Positions 8,533 to 17,385 are shown, numbered from the stretch's first letter. The stretch is DNA of 62,972 nt from Bordetella parapertussis (GCA_945901125.1 CAMDKD010000016.1:1-62972), one strand, 5' to 3'. Translations and numbers: made by a program. The notes: generated by a model from the letters alone, not told the origin.

Positions 8533-9327
8533 TCAATTCTGGTGCCAGAACGGCGTACCCAGCAATGGCGTGCTGGCTTGTGCGGATTCCTGCGCTTGCA
8601 TGACGCCTCCCAGAAACGCGTCTCTGCCGGCTTGCACCGCGAGAGCAAATGCATGCGCCATGCTGACCGGGTTGTTCGCGAGTGCCACGGCTGTATTCAA
8701 CAGCACTGCGTCATATCCCCATTCCATCACTTGGCAGGCGTGCGATGGCAGTCCCAGACCGGCGTCAACAATCAAGGGGACATTCAAGCGTTCGCGCAAT
8801 AAACGCATGGCATACGGGTTGATCGGGCCTTTGCCGGTGCCTATGGGTGCCGCCCAAGGCATGACAGCTTGGCAACCGACATCGACCAGCCGCTGACACA
8901 AGACCAGGTCTTCGGTGCAGTAGGGCAGCACCTTAAAGCCTGCTTTGATGAGTTGCTGAGCAGCCGAGGCTAAGTTGATGGTGTCTGGTTGCAAGCTGTA
9001 ATCGTCGCCTATCAATTCCAGTTTCAGCCAATCGGTTTCAAACAATTCGCGCGCCATTTCGGCCGTGGTGATCACTTCTTGAATGCTGTGACAACCGGCG
9101 GTGTTGGGCAACACGGGAACTTTCATGTCGCGCAATAAATTCCAGAACGCAGGAGATGTGTCTGCGTGCGCAGTCTGGCGGCGCAGCGACGCGGTCAACA
9201 TGGCAGGTCGAGCCAGTTGCACCGCATCGGCCAGTACTTGCGGTGACGGATAACGCGAGGTGCCCAGCAGCAGCCGGCTGTTGAATGCTTCGCCGTACAA
9301 GACCAGCGGGTCGGTGTGTGTGTTCAA
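8533..9327 (-). CDS. thiG: Thiazole synthase ThiG
   Basis: A 264-residue TIM-barrel enzyme that makes the thiazole phosphate of thiamine from deoxyxylulose phosphate, dehydroglycine and ThiS thiocarboxylate. Diagnostic stretches are FNSRLLLGTSRYPSPQVL near the N-terminus, VLPNTAGCHSIQEVITTAEM, the WLKLELIGDD segment that holds the Schiff-base lysine, VMPWAAPIGTGKGPINP, and IVDAGLGLPSHACQVMEWGYDAVLLNTAVA. It is full length. The start ATG 9327 follows the thiS stop by one base, and its stop region touches the thiE start, so the genes are cotranscribed. Confidence 0.96.
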   Translation of the reverse strand: MNTHTDPLVLYGEAFNSRLLLGTSRYPSPQVLADAVQLARPAMLTASLRRQTAHADTSPAFWNLLRDMKVPVLPNTAGCHSIQEVITTAEMARELFETDWLKLELIGDDYSLQPDTINLASAAQQLIKAGFKVLPYCTEDLVLCQRLVDVGCQAVMPWAAPIGTGKGPINPYAMRLLRERLNVPLIVDAGLGLPSHACQVMEWGYDAVLLNTAVALANNPVSMAHAFALAVQAGRDAFLGGVMQAQESAQASTPLLGTPFWHQN

Positions 9328-9328
9328 T

Positions 9329-9541
9329 TCATCCTCCTGTGACCGGCACGATCAATTCAATCTTGTCGTCGGTTTGCAAAATATGGTGGGCATAGTTTTT
9401 TTTCGGTACAAACTGCAAGTTCACCGCAGCCGCAAACGGCGGCTTGACCCCGGCGGCGGCTATCGCATCAGACAAATAAGCCGGAGCCGTCAACTCTGTG
9501 GCGATTTGGTTGACCCAAACTTGAATGCGGTGCGTGTCCAT
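9329..9541 (-). CDS. thiS: Sulfur carrier protein ThiS
   Basis: A 70-residue ubiquitin-like protein ending in VPVTGG. The C-terminal Gly-Gly is adenylated and converted to a thiocarboxylate that donates sulfur to ThiG. The N-terminal IQVWVNQIATEL and the internal VAVN-like segment (AAAVNLQFVPKKNY) follow the ThiS pattern. It lies between thiO and thiG with one-base spacings. No thiF adenylyltransferase lies nearby, so a ThiF/MoeB-type enzyme must be encoded elsewhere. Confidence 0.95.
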   Translation of the reverse strand: MDTHRIQVWVNQIATELTAPAYLSDAIAAAGVKPPFAAAVNLQFVPKKNYAHHILQTDDKIELIVPVTGG

Positions 9542-9542
9542 G

Positions 9543-10610
9543 TCAGTTTTCTTTTACCAATGCAAACCGATCAGCCAGCGAAGTATCGCCTTGCACCAGC
9601 GCCAGCACTGCGTCCAGCATGGCCGGCGCAATCAAAAAACCGTGGCGGTATAAGCCGTTGATTTGCAGGCATTTGTCACCGATACGGCGAATGCCAGGTA
9701 AGTTGTTTTTTAAAGCAGGGCGCAGTTGTGTATTGATTTCCAAAATGCGCGCCTCGGCAAAACCGCTGTGCAAACTGTAGGCAGCGCTCAGCAGCTCCAA
9801 GGTCGAGCGCACGCTGGCCTCTGAGGTATCGTCGCTTTCAATTTCGGTGGCGCCGATCACATACACATGTTCTTGCTTGGGCGCGATGTAAAGCGGGTAA
9901 CGCGGGTGCACCAGACGCACCGGGCGTTGTAAGTTGACCTCGGGTGCAAACAAACGAATGACTTCTCCGCGCACGCCTCGCAGATGGGTCCAGTCTGAAG
10001 AAGCGCCGGTGCCACGGCAGTCAAACACCCAGTCTGCACCCCCGGCAAGCAAAGCAGCCAAATCATCCAGCGATTTCGCGCTGTGCCAATGTAAATCTAC
10101 TTTTTGCTGTTGCAAGGATTGCAGCAAACCTGCCAGCAATTGGCGGTTGTCCAACTGGCCTTCGCGTGGCAAAAACAAGCCTTGTTGAAACTTGGCTGAC
10201 AGTTCCGGCTCAAGCGTTCGTAATTCGTCGTTATCTATTTTTTGCGGGCTGCACTCTTGCGGCAGTTGACGGCTGTTAATCTGCAACTTATCCACCAGCA
10301 TTCGCGCCTGAAGCGCATCCGGTTGATGCCAGAGTATCAATGTGCCTTGCTGTTGGAAGTACACCGGCGTTGGTAATTGTTGTATCAATGCGGGCCAGTG
10401 CTGCAAGCTGTACTGCCCCATGTCAACCACCGGCCATTCGGTGATGGCCGACTCGGCCAAAGGCGCCAACATGGAAGCCGCCACTCGCGCGGCCGCACCC
10501 ATGCCGTCCTCGCTGCGTGCTTCATGAACAGTGACGCTGTGACCTGCTGTGGCCAATGCGTGCGCCAGCAAGCGGCCCATCAAACCGGCACCTAGCACCA
10601 CGCAGTTCAT
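9543..10610 (-). CDS. thiO: Glycine oxidase ThiO (FAD-dependent)
   Basis: This enzyme oxidises glycine to the imine used for thiazole synthesis. The dinucleotide-binding motif VVLGAGLMGRLLAHALA is right at the N-terminus if ATG 10610 is the start. The frame is open further upstream (ATG at 10679), but that adds 23-29 residues with no family counterpart and would overlap thiD, so 10610 is preferred. The C-terminal FAD part INGLYRHGFLIAPAMLDAVLAL is typical of DAO-type oxidases, as is HPRYPLYIAPKQEHVYVIGATEIE. It heads thiO-thiS-thiG-thiE and is divergent from thiD, with 58-67 bases between the starts. Confidence 0.92.
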   Translation of the reverse strand: MNCVVLGAGLMGRLLAHALATAGHSVTVHEARSEDGMGAAARVAASMLAPLAESAITEWPVVDMGQYSLQHWPALIQQLPTPVYFQQQGTLILWHQPDALQARMLVDKLQINSRQLPQECSPQKIDNDELRTLEPELSAKFQQGLFLPREGQLDNRQLLAGLLQSLQQQKVDLHWHSAKSLDDLAALLAGGADWVFDCRGTGASSDWTHLRGVRGEVIRLFAPEVNLQRPVRLVHPRYPLYIAPKQEHVYVIGATEIESDDTSEASVRSTLELLSAAYSLHSGFAEARILEINTQLRPALKNNLPGIRRIGDKCLQINGLYRHGFLIAPAMLDAVLALVQGDTSLADRFALVKEN

Positions 10611-10668
10611 GTGTTCAGCCACCGCTTTGTCCTTTGTGGTGGGCAAAGTCTGAGCGGCTTTGTTGATA

Positions 10669-11523
10669 ATGCAGGCCATGCAAAACATTACTCTCACTGG
10701 TCAATACGCACGTGTGCTCAGCATCGCTGGTTCTGACAGCGGCGGCGGCGCAGGCATTCAAGCCGACTTGAAAACTTTTTCCGCCCTGGGCTGCTATGGC
10801 ATGACGGCTATCACCGCATTGACCGCGCAAAACACCACGGGCGTGCAAGCGATTCATGGCGTGCCTGCGGCATTTTTGAAAGCGCAATTGCAATCGGTGC
10901 TGGACGACATAGGGGTCGATGCGGTCAAGATCGGCATGTTGCATTCGCCTGACGTGGTTGAAGTGGTCGCTTGGGCCATCGACCATTACGGCTTGAAACA
11001 AGTGGTGCTCGACCCGGTGATGGTGGCCACCAGCGGAGACCGTTTGATCGCGCAGGAAACCGTGGCCGTGCTGGTCAGCGAACTGTTTCCGCGTGTGCAA
11101 CTGGTCACGCCGAATCTGGATGAAGCCTCGCTGCTTTTGCAAAAAAATCTGAATCAGATCGATGAATTGCAACCGGCGGGGCTTGAATTGCTGGCCATGG
11201 GCGCCAAGGCCGTTCTTCTCAAAGGCGGGCATCTGCAGGGCGATGTGCTGTGTGATGTATTGCATCAGGCGGGCACGGATGCCCGGGTTTTTCAAAGCAC
11301 CCGAATTCACAGCCGCAACGTGCACGGCACCGGTTGCAGCTTGTCTTCTGCCATCGCGGCGTATCTGGCCTTGGGGCATGACATGCACTCCGCCGTGGAA
11401 CAGGCGCGTGCCTTTATCCGCCAAGCCATAGCCAGCGGGGCGGCTGTGAAAACCGGTGAAGGTCACGGCCCGCTGAACCACGGCTTTGCACCGCTTGTTA
11501 TGCATGTGAAACCGTTGCCGTAG
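10669..11523 (+). CDS. thiD: Hydroxymethylpyrimidine (phosphate) kinase ThiD
   Basis: A ribokinase-fold enzyme that phosphorylates HMP and HMP phosphate for coupling by ThiE. The motifs SIAGSDSGGGAGIQADLKTF at the N-terminus, DPVMVATSGDRL, LVTPNLDEA, VLLKGGH, and the anion-hole segment RNVHGTGCSLSSAIAAYLALG are all present. The start is either ATG 10669 or ATG 10678; neither has a clear Shine-Dalgarno sequence. A GATAAT lies at 10664-10669, so a near-leaderless transcript is possible but unproven. It runs opposite to the other thiamine genes, and its last 26 bases overlap the 3' end of cytX on the other strand. Confidence 0.95.
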   Translation: MQAMQNITLTGQYARVLSIAGSDSGGGAGIQADLKTFSALGCYGMTAITALTAQNTTGVQAIHGVPAAFLKAQLQSVLDDIGVDAVKIGMLHSPDVVEVVAWAIDHYGLKQVVLDPVMVATSGDRLIAQETVAVLVSELFPRVQLVTPNLDEASLLLQKNLNQIDELQPAGLELLAMGAKAVLLKGGHLQGDVLCDVLHQAGTDARVFQSTRIHSRNVHGTGCSLSSAIAAYLALGHDMHSAVEQARAFIRQAIASGAAVKTGEGHGPLNHGFAPLVMHVKPLP

Positions 11524-12754
11524 CCGGACGTGTCAACCAGCCCAGCAACAAGGTGACGATCAGACTGGGCAGCGCTGAACCCCATTGCGGTGCCAATTGT
11601 GCACAGGCGTGAAACACCGCCACACCAGCCAGCCAGGCTGCGGCTGCCGAGATATCTATTTTGTGCGAATGACTGGCGACAGAGCCAAAGCCGAGTCTGC
11701 CCAAAATCACGCCGAACAGCGGCACAAACACTGAACTCAGCATCAGCAGAAACGGCTCCAGGCTGTGCATGGGCAGAAACAGTGCCAGCGCAGTACAAAG
11801 AACAGCGATGCCAAGACCGAACTGACGCGCACTGATGCCTGACCACAAGCTGTGGCTGTTGACCGCTGCCGAATACACATCGCCATAGGCGTTGTCGATT
11901 TCATCCAGCAGCACCAACCCGAGTGCCAGTAAACCGCCTTGCGCCAGCAGTAAAGTGTTGACCAGATTGGCATCCGGCGCGGACACACTGATCACCATGA
12001 CACCGAGTGCATAACACCAGATATTGGCGATGGCGTAGCCGACCCAACTGCCGCTCAGGGCGCTGCGGCCGTTTTTACCGTGGCGTGCGTAATCCGCGAT
12101 CAATGGCAACCAGGACACAGGCATGGCGATCACCAGATCCACCGCCGATAAAAAACCCATTTCCCCGGTGCCTGGTTTGTCCCAGAAGGCTTGCAGGCCT
12201 TGCGCTTGCAGCAAGCCCAGAAATTGCCAGCTCAGCCACAGCAAAGACAGCACCACCAGCGGCAAACCGAATCGGCTGACAAAACTTCTCACCAGACCGA
12301 GCATGGAACTCATCATCAGCAAGGTCAGCACGCCGCCCCACAGCAGCGTGGTGAGCACAGGGGAAGACCAGGCGCTGTCCGGCGCCATGGCCAGCGTGCC
12401 GTCGCGCATCACCACCAATTCGAACGTGGTCCAGCCTATCAATTGAACAATATTGAGCAGAACCGGCAGGCGCGCAAAACCGCTGCCGAACACCTGGTGC
12501 ATCAGACCTGCGCTGGATAAACCGCTGTCGCAGCCTATCTTGGCTACCCAGGCCAGCAAACCTGCGCCGAGGACTGAGCCCAGCACAATCGCCAGCAAGG
12601 CGTCTTGCGTGCCCACGGCAGGCACGAGGTAGGCGCCGATTTGCATCACCAGCAGGCCCACGCCCAGGCTGAACCAGAGCGAGGCGTGCGAATACCAGCC
12701 GAAAACCCGTTGCTCGTCGCTCACAGGAGTTAAAGATTCGTTTGTGTGTGCCAT
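11498..12754 (-). CDS. cytX: Putative hydroxymethylpyrimidine transporter CytX (NCS1 family)
   Basis: A 418-residue membrane protein with about 12 hydrophobic helices and the NCS1 nucleobase-transporter pattern, e.g. SHASLWFSLGVGLLVMQIGAYLVPA near the N-terminus and MPVSWLPLIADYARHGK in the middle. CytX proteins are linked to thiamine by their TPP riboswitches and are thought to import HMP. Here the link is direct: a TPP riboswitch lies 68 bases upstream on the same strand. With thiD and thiE this would allow growth on salvaged HMP. A weak GGACA lies upstream of ATG 12754. The 3' end overlaps thiD on the other strand. Confidence 0.9.
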   Translation of the reverse strand: MAHTNESLTPVSDEQRVFGWYSHASLWFSLGVGLLVMQIGAYLVPAVGTQDALLAIVLGSVLGAGLLAWVAKIGCDSGLSSAGLMHQVFGSGFARLPVLLNIVQLIGWTTFELVVMRDGTLAMAPDSAWSSPVLTTLLWGGVLTLLMMSSMLGLVRSFVSRFGLPLVVLSLLWLSWQFLGLLQAQGLQAFWDKPGTGEMGFLSAVDLVIAMPVSWLPLIADYARHGKNGRSALSGSWVGYAIANIWCYALGVMVISVSAPDANLVNTLLLAQGGLLALGLVLLDEIDNAYGDVYSAAVNSHSLWSGISARQFGLGIAVLCTALALFLPMHSLEPFLLMLSSVFVPLFGVILGRLGFGSVASHSHKIDISAAAAWLAGVAVFHACAQLAPQWGSALPSLIVTLLLGWLTRPATATVSHA

Positions 12755-12821
12755 CTGTTGTCCAAAAAGAATGGCAGTTCGGCGAGGCCCAGTGAATGCA
12801 AATGTTTTTTCAGTGGACCAT

Positions 12822-12903
12822 GCTTCCCTGCGCGAGGATTACCTCAATCAGGTTCAAAGGGACTTTCTCAGCCTTGGTTCAATGTAAACCTCAGCACCCC
12901 CAG
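12822..12903 (-). promoter_or_regulatory. TPP riboswitch (THI element)
   Basis: Read on the minus strand the region runs GGGGGTGCTGAGG, then GGCTGAGAAAGTCCCTTTGA, then ACCTGATTGAGGTAATCCTC, then GCGCAGGGAA. These are the conserved blocks of the thiamine pyrophosphate aptamer: the outer stem GGGGTGC, the CTGAGA loop, CCCTTTGAACCTGAT, and the closing GCGNAGGGAA. It lies 5' of cytX, so TPP should repress that gene. No T-tailed terminator is obvious between aptamer and start codon, which fits control of translation initiation. Confidence 0.96.
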
Positions 12904-12959
12904 CGGACTTGTCATAGGACAAGAATTTGCATTATGCCTTTAAGCGAATCTCGCTTTGG

Positions 12960-13997
12960 TCAAACACCCAGTAAGCGGTGCAAGCGGGGCGAGGCCGTGG
13001 TGTATTCCAGCGGGATTTTCTGTCCGGGGCGCAGATAAGCGGCTGCACCGAATGCGGCCAGCGTGGCTTCGTGAAAACCGCTGACGATGAGTTTGCGTTT
13101 GCCCGGGTAAGTGTTGATGTCGCCGACCGCAAAAATACCGGGTGCGCTGGTGCTGAAGTCTTCGGTGTTGACGCTGAGCTGTTTGCGCGAGATGTCTAAA
13201 CCCCAATCTGCCAGTGGACCGAGCTGTGGCGAAAGACCAAGTTTGACCAGGAGAAGGTCACAAGCCAGGGAAACTTGAGCGCCTTGAGGTGTCGCCAGTT
13301 TCAATCCATACAGCTTGGAGTTTTTAAAATCCAGCCCTTGAATTTGTGCCACTTCAAGATGCAATCTGCCGCAAAGACGGGCTTTGTTGAATGCCGCTTG
13401 CAATTCGGCCGAAGCATCCAAGGCGGCGCGCCGGTGTACCAGAACGACCATGGCAGCACCTTGTTCAAGACCCGACAGTGCGGTCTGTAAAGCATCATCA
13501 TCGCCGCCTACCACCACCAGATGCTTGCCTTGCACATCCTCAGTGGCGGGAGAGTTGTAAAACAATTGCTTGCCTTCGAACGCATCTAACTCGGGCAATG
13601 GCAATTTGCGCGGCGTGAAAGCGCCGACACCGGCGGCAATAAACACTGTTTTGGCTACAAATCTGCCGCCGCTTGAAGTACCAAGCAGCCAGCGTTTGTC
13701 GTCTTGTTGCTGCAAGCTGCTGATGAGTTGATGCAAATGAAACACCGGTTTGAACGGTGCGGCTTGCTGTTGCAGGCGATCAATCAATTCTCGACCGGTG
13801 CAATGCGGCAACCCGGGAATATCGTAAATAGGTTTGTCGGCATAAAGCGCCATGCATTGACCGCCGACATAGGGCAGGACGTCAACCACATGGGTTTGTA
13901 TCTCTTGAAGGCCGAGCTCGAATACTTGAAACAAGCCGACCGGACCGGCACCGATGACCAAAGCATCGGTTTCAATCGGCGGGGGCATTGAGCTCAT
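12960..13997 (-). CDS. Ferredoxin/flavodoxin-NADP+ reductase, thioredoxin-reductase-like type
   Basis: A 345-residue two-dinucleotide-domain flavoprotein. The FAD motif DALVIGAGPVGLFQVFELGL is at the N-terminus, VGGQCMALYADKPIYDIPG follows, the NADPH motif HLVVVGGDDDALQTALSG is central, and APGIFAVGDINTYPGKRKLI near the C-terminus closes the FAD site. It lacks the CxxC of thioredoxin reductases, which places it with the YumC/CT1512-type ferredoxin-NADP+ reductases. It lies 25 bases downstream of a 7Fe ferredoxin gene on the same strand and close to the sulfate-reduction operon, so supplying electrons to ferredoxin for sulfite reduction is plausible. Confidence 0.88.
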   Translation of the reverse strand: MSSMPPPIETDALVIGAGPVGLFQVFELGLQEIQTHVVDVLPYVGGQCMALYADKPIYDIPGLPHCTGRELIDRLQQQAAPFKPVFHLHQLISSLQQQDDKRWLLGTSSGGRFVAKTVFIAAGVGAFTPRKLPLPELDAFEGKQLFYNSPATEDVQGKHLVVVGGDDDALQTALSGLEQGAAMVVLVHRRAALDASAELQAAFNKARLCGRLHLEVAQIQGLDFKNSKLYGLKLATPQGAQVSLACDLLLVKLGLSPQLGPLADWGLDISRKQLSVNTEDFSTSAPGIFAVGDINTYPGKRKLIVSGFHEATLAAFGAAAYLRPGQKIPLEYTTASPRLHRLLGV

Positions 13998-14022
13998 GGC
14001 GTTTAGTCAGAGCCCGTGTCGC

Positions 14023-14349
14023 TTAGCGGGTCAGCTCTGACAGCTTGCCTGTCTTGTCTTTCCAGTCGTCGGCGTCGGCCAGCGGGGTTTTGCGCTTGGT
14101 GATGCTGGGCCAGCCGATGCGGGCCAGTTCCACATTCAAGGCGACCATGTGTTGTTGGTCGGCGGGTACGTCTTCTTCGGCGTAAATGGCGTTGACCGGG
14201 CACTCGGGGATGCAAACCGCGCAATCAATGCACTCGTCCGGGTCTATGGTCAGGAAATTCGGGCCTTCGCGGAAACAGTCTACGGGGCAAACATCTACGC
14301 AGTCGGTGTATTTGCAACGGATACAGGCTTCGGTAACAACGTGGGTCAT
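14023..14349 (-). CDS. fdxA: 7Fe ferredoxin FdxA ([3Fe-4S][4Fe-4S])
   Basis: About 108 residues with the two cluster motifs: CIRCKYTDCVDVCPVDC for the [3Fe-4S] cluster and CIDCAVCIPECPVNAI for the [4Fe-4S] cluster. The first motif has a Tyr-Thr-Asp stretch where a classical cluster would place another cysteine, as in Azotobacter FdI-like FdxA. The C-terminal tail (VELARIGWPSITKRKTPLAD) is typical of proteobacterial FdxA. MTHVVTEACIRCK from ATG 14349 is the conserved start; an upstream ATG at 14361 adds four residues. It precedes the ferredoxin reductase gene and follows cysN with a 70-base gap. Confidence 0.94.
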   Translation of the reverse strand: MTHVVTEACIRCKYTDCVDVCPVDCFREGPNFLTIDPDECIDCAVCIPECPVNAIYAEEDVPADQQHMVALNVELARIGWPSITKRKTPLADADDWKDKTGKLSELTR

Positions 14350-14419
14350 GGTGTGAATCAACAGTTGGTCAATGCGGCGGGATAGCCACGAAACTAAACA
14401 TTTTAGAGGAATGTGTCAG

Positions 14420-15694
14420 TCAGGCTTGAACCATGACCGCAGCGGAGGTTTTATGGGTAGCCGTATCGACCAGCACCAGCGAGCCCAGACTGCGCGAAAC
14501 AGCAAACGGCAGGGTGACCAACGGTTGTTGCAAACTCAGTTGCACATGGCCGATGGCATTGGGTGGCAACTCGGCCGCGTCCATTTCCTGCAAGGTGTTG
14601 ACGTCCAGTCGATGCAGGATGCGGACCACCTTGGCCTTGACCCAGCGGTGACCGTGTAAGGCCCAGTACACACGACCGGCCACCAGCGGTTCATCGTCCA
14701 GCCAGGCCAGCGTCACGTTCAACTGGGTTTGCCCTTGCGCCGCATGGGTTTGTGCCAGCAGCCAGTCGCCGCGAGACACATCGACTTCGCGGTCTAACAC
14801 TAATCCGGCGCTGTGACCGGCGGGAATATCGCCCGGCTGGCGCACGCTACTGAGGACTTCTTTGACGATGGCGGTCTGGCCGCTGGGAAACACACGAATG
14901 CTGTCGCCAGAGCGCGCCACGCCGGTGCCGACCCGGCCCCAATACACGCGCCGCCCTTTGGATGTGTCTGCGCTGTCGTGGAATTTTTCCACCCACTGCA
15001 CAGCAAACGCCAATTCACCGTCTTCTTCAAAGGCAGTGACGGGCAGGCTTTCCAGCAATTGCAGCAGGCTGGGGCCGCTGTAATTGCACCAGTTTGGTTG
15101 CGGGTTGACCACATTCCAGCCTTTGAGCGCGGATACCGGCACGATGGCAGTGATGTCTATTCCGGCTTCGTCGGCAAAGTTTTGCAAGGCTTGGGCGATG
15201 TTCACAAAAGCAGTCGCTGCATCCTCAATCGCATCGAGTTTGTTGATGGCAAACACAATAGAAGAGACGCGCAGAAGTTTGAGCAACAAACTGTGCCGGC
15301 GGGTTTGCGGCAGCAGGTTGAAACCGGCGACAGACCAGTCGAGTTTGGTGGCGTCCACCAGCACGACCGCAGCGTCGGCACTGGAAGCGCCGGTCACCAT
15401 GTTGCGTGTGTATTGCTCGTGGCCGGGCGAGTCGCCGATGATGAATTTGCGCGACTCGGTGCTGAAGTAGCGGTAGGCCACGTCAATGGTGATGCCTTGT
15501 TCGCGCTCGGCAGACAGTCCGTCCGTCAGCAGTGCCAGGTCGGTTTCACCTTGGCGCTGCACACCGGCCAAATGGTCTTGCAGCACCGATTTGGAGTCGA
15601 CCAGCAAACGGCCGATGAGCGTGGATTTGCCGTCGTCCACTGAACCGCAAGTGATGAATTTCAACGCAGGGCGTGTTGAAGTGTTGGTTTCCAT
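14420..15694 (-). CDS. cysN: Sulfate adenylyltransferase subunit 1 CysN
   Basis: The GTPase subunit of ATP sulfurylase, which drives APS formation by CysD. The G motifs are clear: GSVDDGKSTLIGRLL (P-loop), GITIDVAYRYF (switch I), DSPGHEQYTRNMV (G3) and INKLDAI (G4). EF-Tu-like barrel domains follow. At 424 residues it is the stand-alone form; there is no C-terminal APS kinase domain as in NodQ/CysNC. Its ATG shares one base with the cysD stop (TGATG), so translation is coupled. It is the last sulfate-reduction gene of the leftward operon before ferredoxin. Confidence 0.95.
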   Translation of the reverse strand: METNTSTRPALKFITCGSVDDGKSTLIGRLLVDSKSVLQDHLAGVQRQGETDLALLTDGLSAEREQGITIDVAYRYFSTESRKFIIGDSPGHEQYTRNMVTGASSADAAVVLVDATKLDWSVAGFNLLPQTRRHSLLLKLLRVSSIVFAINKLDAIEDAATAFVNIAQALQNFADEAGIDITAIVPVSALKGWNVVNPQPNWCNYSGPSLLQLLESLPVTAFEEDGELAFAVQWVEKFHDSADTSKGRRVYWGRVGTGVARSGDSIRVFPSGQTAIVKEVLSSVRQPGDIPAGHSAGLVLDREVDVSRGDWLLAQTHAAQGQTQLNVTLAWLDDEPLVAGRVYWALHGHRWVKAKVVRILHRLDVNTLQEMDAAELPPNAIGHVQLSLQQPLVTLPFAVSRSLGSLVLVDTATHKTSAAVMVQA

Positions 15695-16623
15695 CAGAAG
15701 TAGCCCTCTTTTTTGCGTTTTTCCATAGACGCGTCCGAGGTCTGGTCGTCCATGCGGGTAGCACCTCGTTCGCTGACATCAGCGGCCAAGGTTTCGATGA
15801 CGATGTCGTCCGGCGTGGCCGCGGTGCTTTCCACCGGACAGGTGCAGGTGATGTCTCCCACAGTGCGAAAACGCACCTGGCGTTGTTGCACGGTTTCGCC
15901 ATCGCGCGGCGGCGTCATGTGGGTGACCGGCACCAGCAAGCCTTTGCGCTCAATCACGTCGCGTGTGTGTGTGTAGTAAAGCGAAGGCAGGGCGATGTGT
16001 TCACGCGCAATGTATTGCCACACATCGAGCTCGGTCCAGTTTGAAATAGGGAACACGCGGAAATGCTCGCCCGGGTGTAAGCGCGTGTTGAACAAATTCC
16101 ACAACTCGGGACGCTGTGATTTCGGTTGCCATTGGCCGAAGCTGTCGCGGTGGCTGAAGATGCGTTCTTTGGCGCGGGCTTTTTCTTCGTCTCGGCGTGC
16201 CCCACCTATGAGTGCATCAAAGCGGAATTCGTCAATCGCTTCAAGCAGCGTGACCGATTGGTGCACATTGCGCGATTCATCCGGACGGGCCAGACGCACG
16301 GTGCCGCGTTTCATGGAGTCTTCGACGCTGCGCACGATCAATTCAGCGCCCAATTCTTTGGCACGCAGGTCGCGAAAATCGGTCACCTCGGGGAAGTTGT
16401 GGCCGGTGTCAATCATCAACAGCGGGTAGGGAATGCGCCCGATACCAAAGGCTTTCTCGGCGCATTTCAGCATCACCAAAGAATCTTTGCCGCCAGAAAA
16501 CAGCAGCGTGGGTCGCTCGAAAGCCGCAGCGACTTCGCGCAGGATGAAGATGGTTTCTTCTTCCAGTGCGTCTAGGTGGGCGTTGCTAAGCGTGTGTAGC
16601 TCGTTATGGGCTCTGGCGTTCAT
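15694..16623 (-). CDS. cysD: Sulfate adenylyltransferase subunit 2 CysD
   Basis: The catalytic N-type ATP pyrophosphatase subunit that forms adenylyl sulfate from ATP and sulfate. The PP-loop LLFSGGKDSLVMLKCAEKAF is present, followed by YPLLMIDTGHNFPEV, GGARRDEEKARAKERIFS and FPISNWTELDVWQYI. It is full length at 309 residues from ATG 16623. A TTG five codons upstream also fits the frame, but the ATG has a purine-rich site (AAAGAGAA) before it. It is cotranscribed with cysH upstream (30-base gap) and cysN downstream. Confidence 0.95.
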   Translation of the reverse strand: MNARAHNELHTLSNAHLDALEEETIFILREVAAAFERPTLLFSGGKDSLVMLKCAEKAFGIGRIPYPLLMIDTGHNFPEVTDFRDLRAKELGAELIVRSVEDSMKRGTVRLARPDESRNVHQSVTLLEAIDEFRFDALIGGARRDEEKARAKERIFSHRDSFGQWQPKSQRPELWNLFNTRLHPGEHFRVFPISNWTELDVWQYIAREHIALPSLYYTHTRDVIERKGLLVPVTHMTPPRDGETVQQRQVRFRTVGDITCTCPVESTAATPDDIVIETLAADVSERGATRMDDQTSDASMEKRKKEGYF

Positions 16624-16653
16624 GTTGTTCTCTTTCAATTCTTTTTCTGGCCA

Positions 16654-17385
16654 TCAAGCCTTCACATGCAAACCGCATTCCTTGGCGGCTTCATCTTCCC
16701 ACCACCAGCGGCCGGCGCGGAAATCTTCGCCCAGACTGATGGCGCGGGTGCAGGGCGCGCAGCCGATGCTAGGGAAGAACTGGTCGTGCAGCGGGTTGTA
16801 GTCCACTTGGTGCGTGGCGATGTAATGCCAGACGTCACCCCAAGTCCAATCGACCAGCGGGTTGAGCTTGATGATAGGCACGCCGTTGGTCACATCAGCT
16901 TCTTGGGCGGACACTTCAGCGCGCGCTTGCGATTGTTCGCGGCGCAAGCCTGTGATCCACGCGCGTTGTCCGCCAAGCGCACGACCCAGCGGATCAAGCT
17001 TGCGTATGCCGCAGCACGCTTTGCGGTTGGCCATGCTGTCGTAAATGGCTTGTTGACCGGGTTGCTTCACAAATGCGATGACGGCTTCGTGCTGCGGGCG
17101 GTACACCTGCACAGGCGCATGCGAATGTGCTTGCAGACGTTCTAGCAAAGCCAAAGTGTCGCTGTGCAAAGCGCCGGTTTCCAGCACAAACACGGGAATG
17201 TCAAGTTGCAAGCTATTGATGATGTGGGTGATGACCACGTCTTCAGCGCCCAGGCTGGAAGCTTGCTTCAGCGGTTGCAGTTCAAGCGATGCAGCTTTTA
17301 ATTGGGCTTGCGTGGCAGCCAGTTTGGCATCAAACGTGGCGCTGGCCTTAGCGTGCAATTCGGTGGCTTTGGCTAAGGGTTTCAT
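16654..17385 (-). CDS. cysH: Adenylyl-sulfate (APS) reductase, CysH family
   Basis: A 243-residue reductase that turns activated sulfate into sulfite. The cysteine pattern is KACCGIRKLDPLGRAL plus GCAPCTRAI, the paired CC...CxxC signature of [4Fe-4S] enzymes that use APS. It ends in ECGLH-VKA with the catalytic cysteine. PAPS-specific enzymes lack the two cysteine pairs. The substrate call as APS also fits the lack of an APS kinase gene in the operon. Other motifs are the PP-loop-like VLETGALHSDTLALLERL and IIKLNPLVDWTWGDVWHYI. ATG 17385 overlaps the DUF934 stop (ATGA). Confidence 0.93.
   Translation of the reverse strand: MKPLAKATELHAKASATFDAKLAATQAQLKAASLELQPLKQASSLGAEDVVITHIINSLQLDIPVFVLETGALHSDTLALLERLQAHSHAPVQVYRPQHEAVIAFVKQPGQQAIYDSMANRKACCGIRKLDPLGRALGGQRAWITGLRREQSQARAEVSAQEADVTNGVPIIKLNPLVDWTWGDVWHYIATHQVDYNPLHDQFFPSIGCAPCTRAISLGEDFRAGRWWWEDEAAKECGLHVKA

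Noticed and set aside
10615..11505. Long open frame (296 codons) on the minus strand across thiD
   Set aside because: It is the mirror of the thiD frame, rich in His/Arg/Gln and without any family pattern; thiD itself has all kinase motifs.
14813..15643. Open frame of 276 codons opposite cysN
   Set aside because: Shadow of cysN, which carries every GTPase motif; composition typical of antisense reading in G+C-rich genes.
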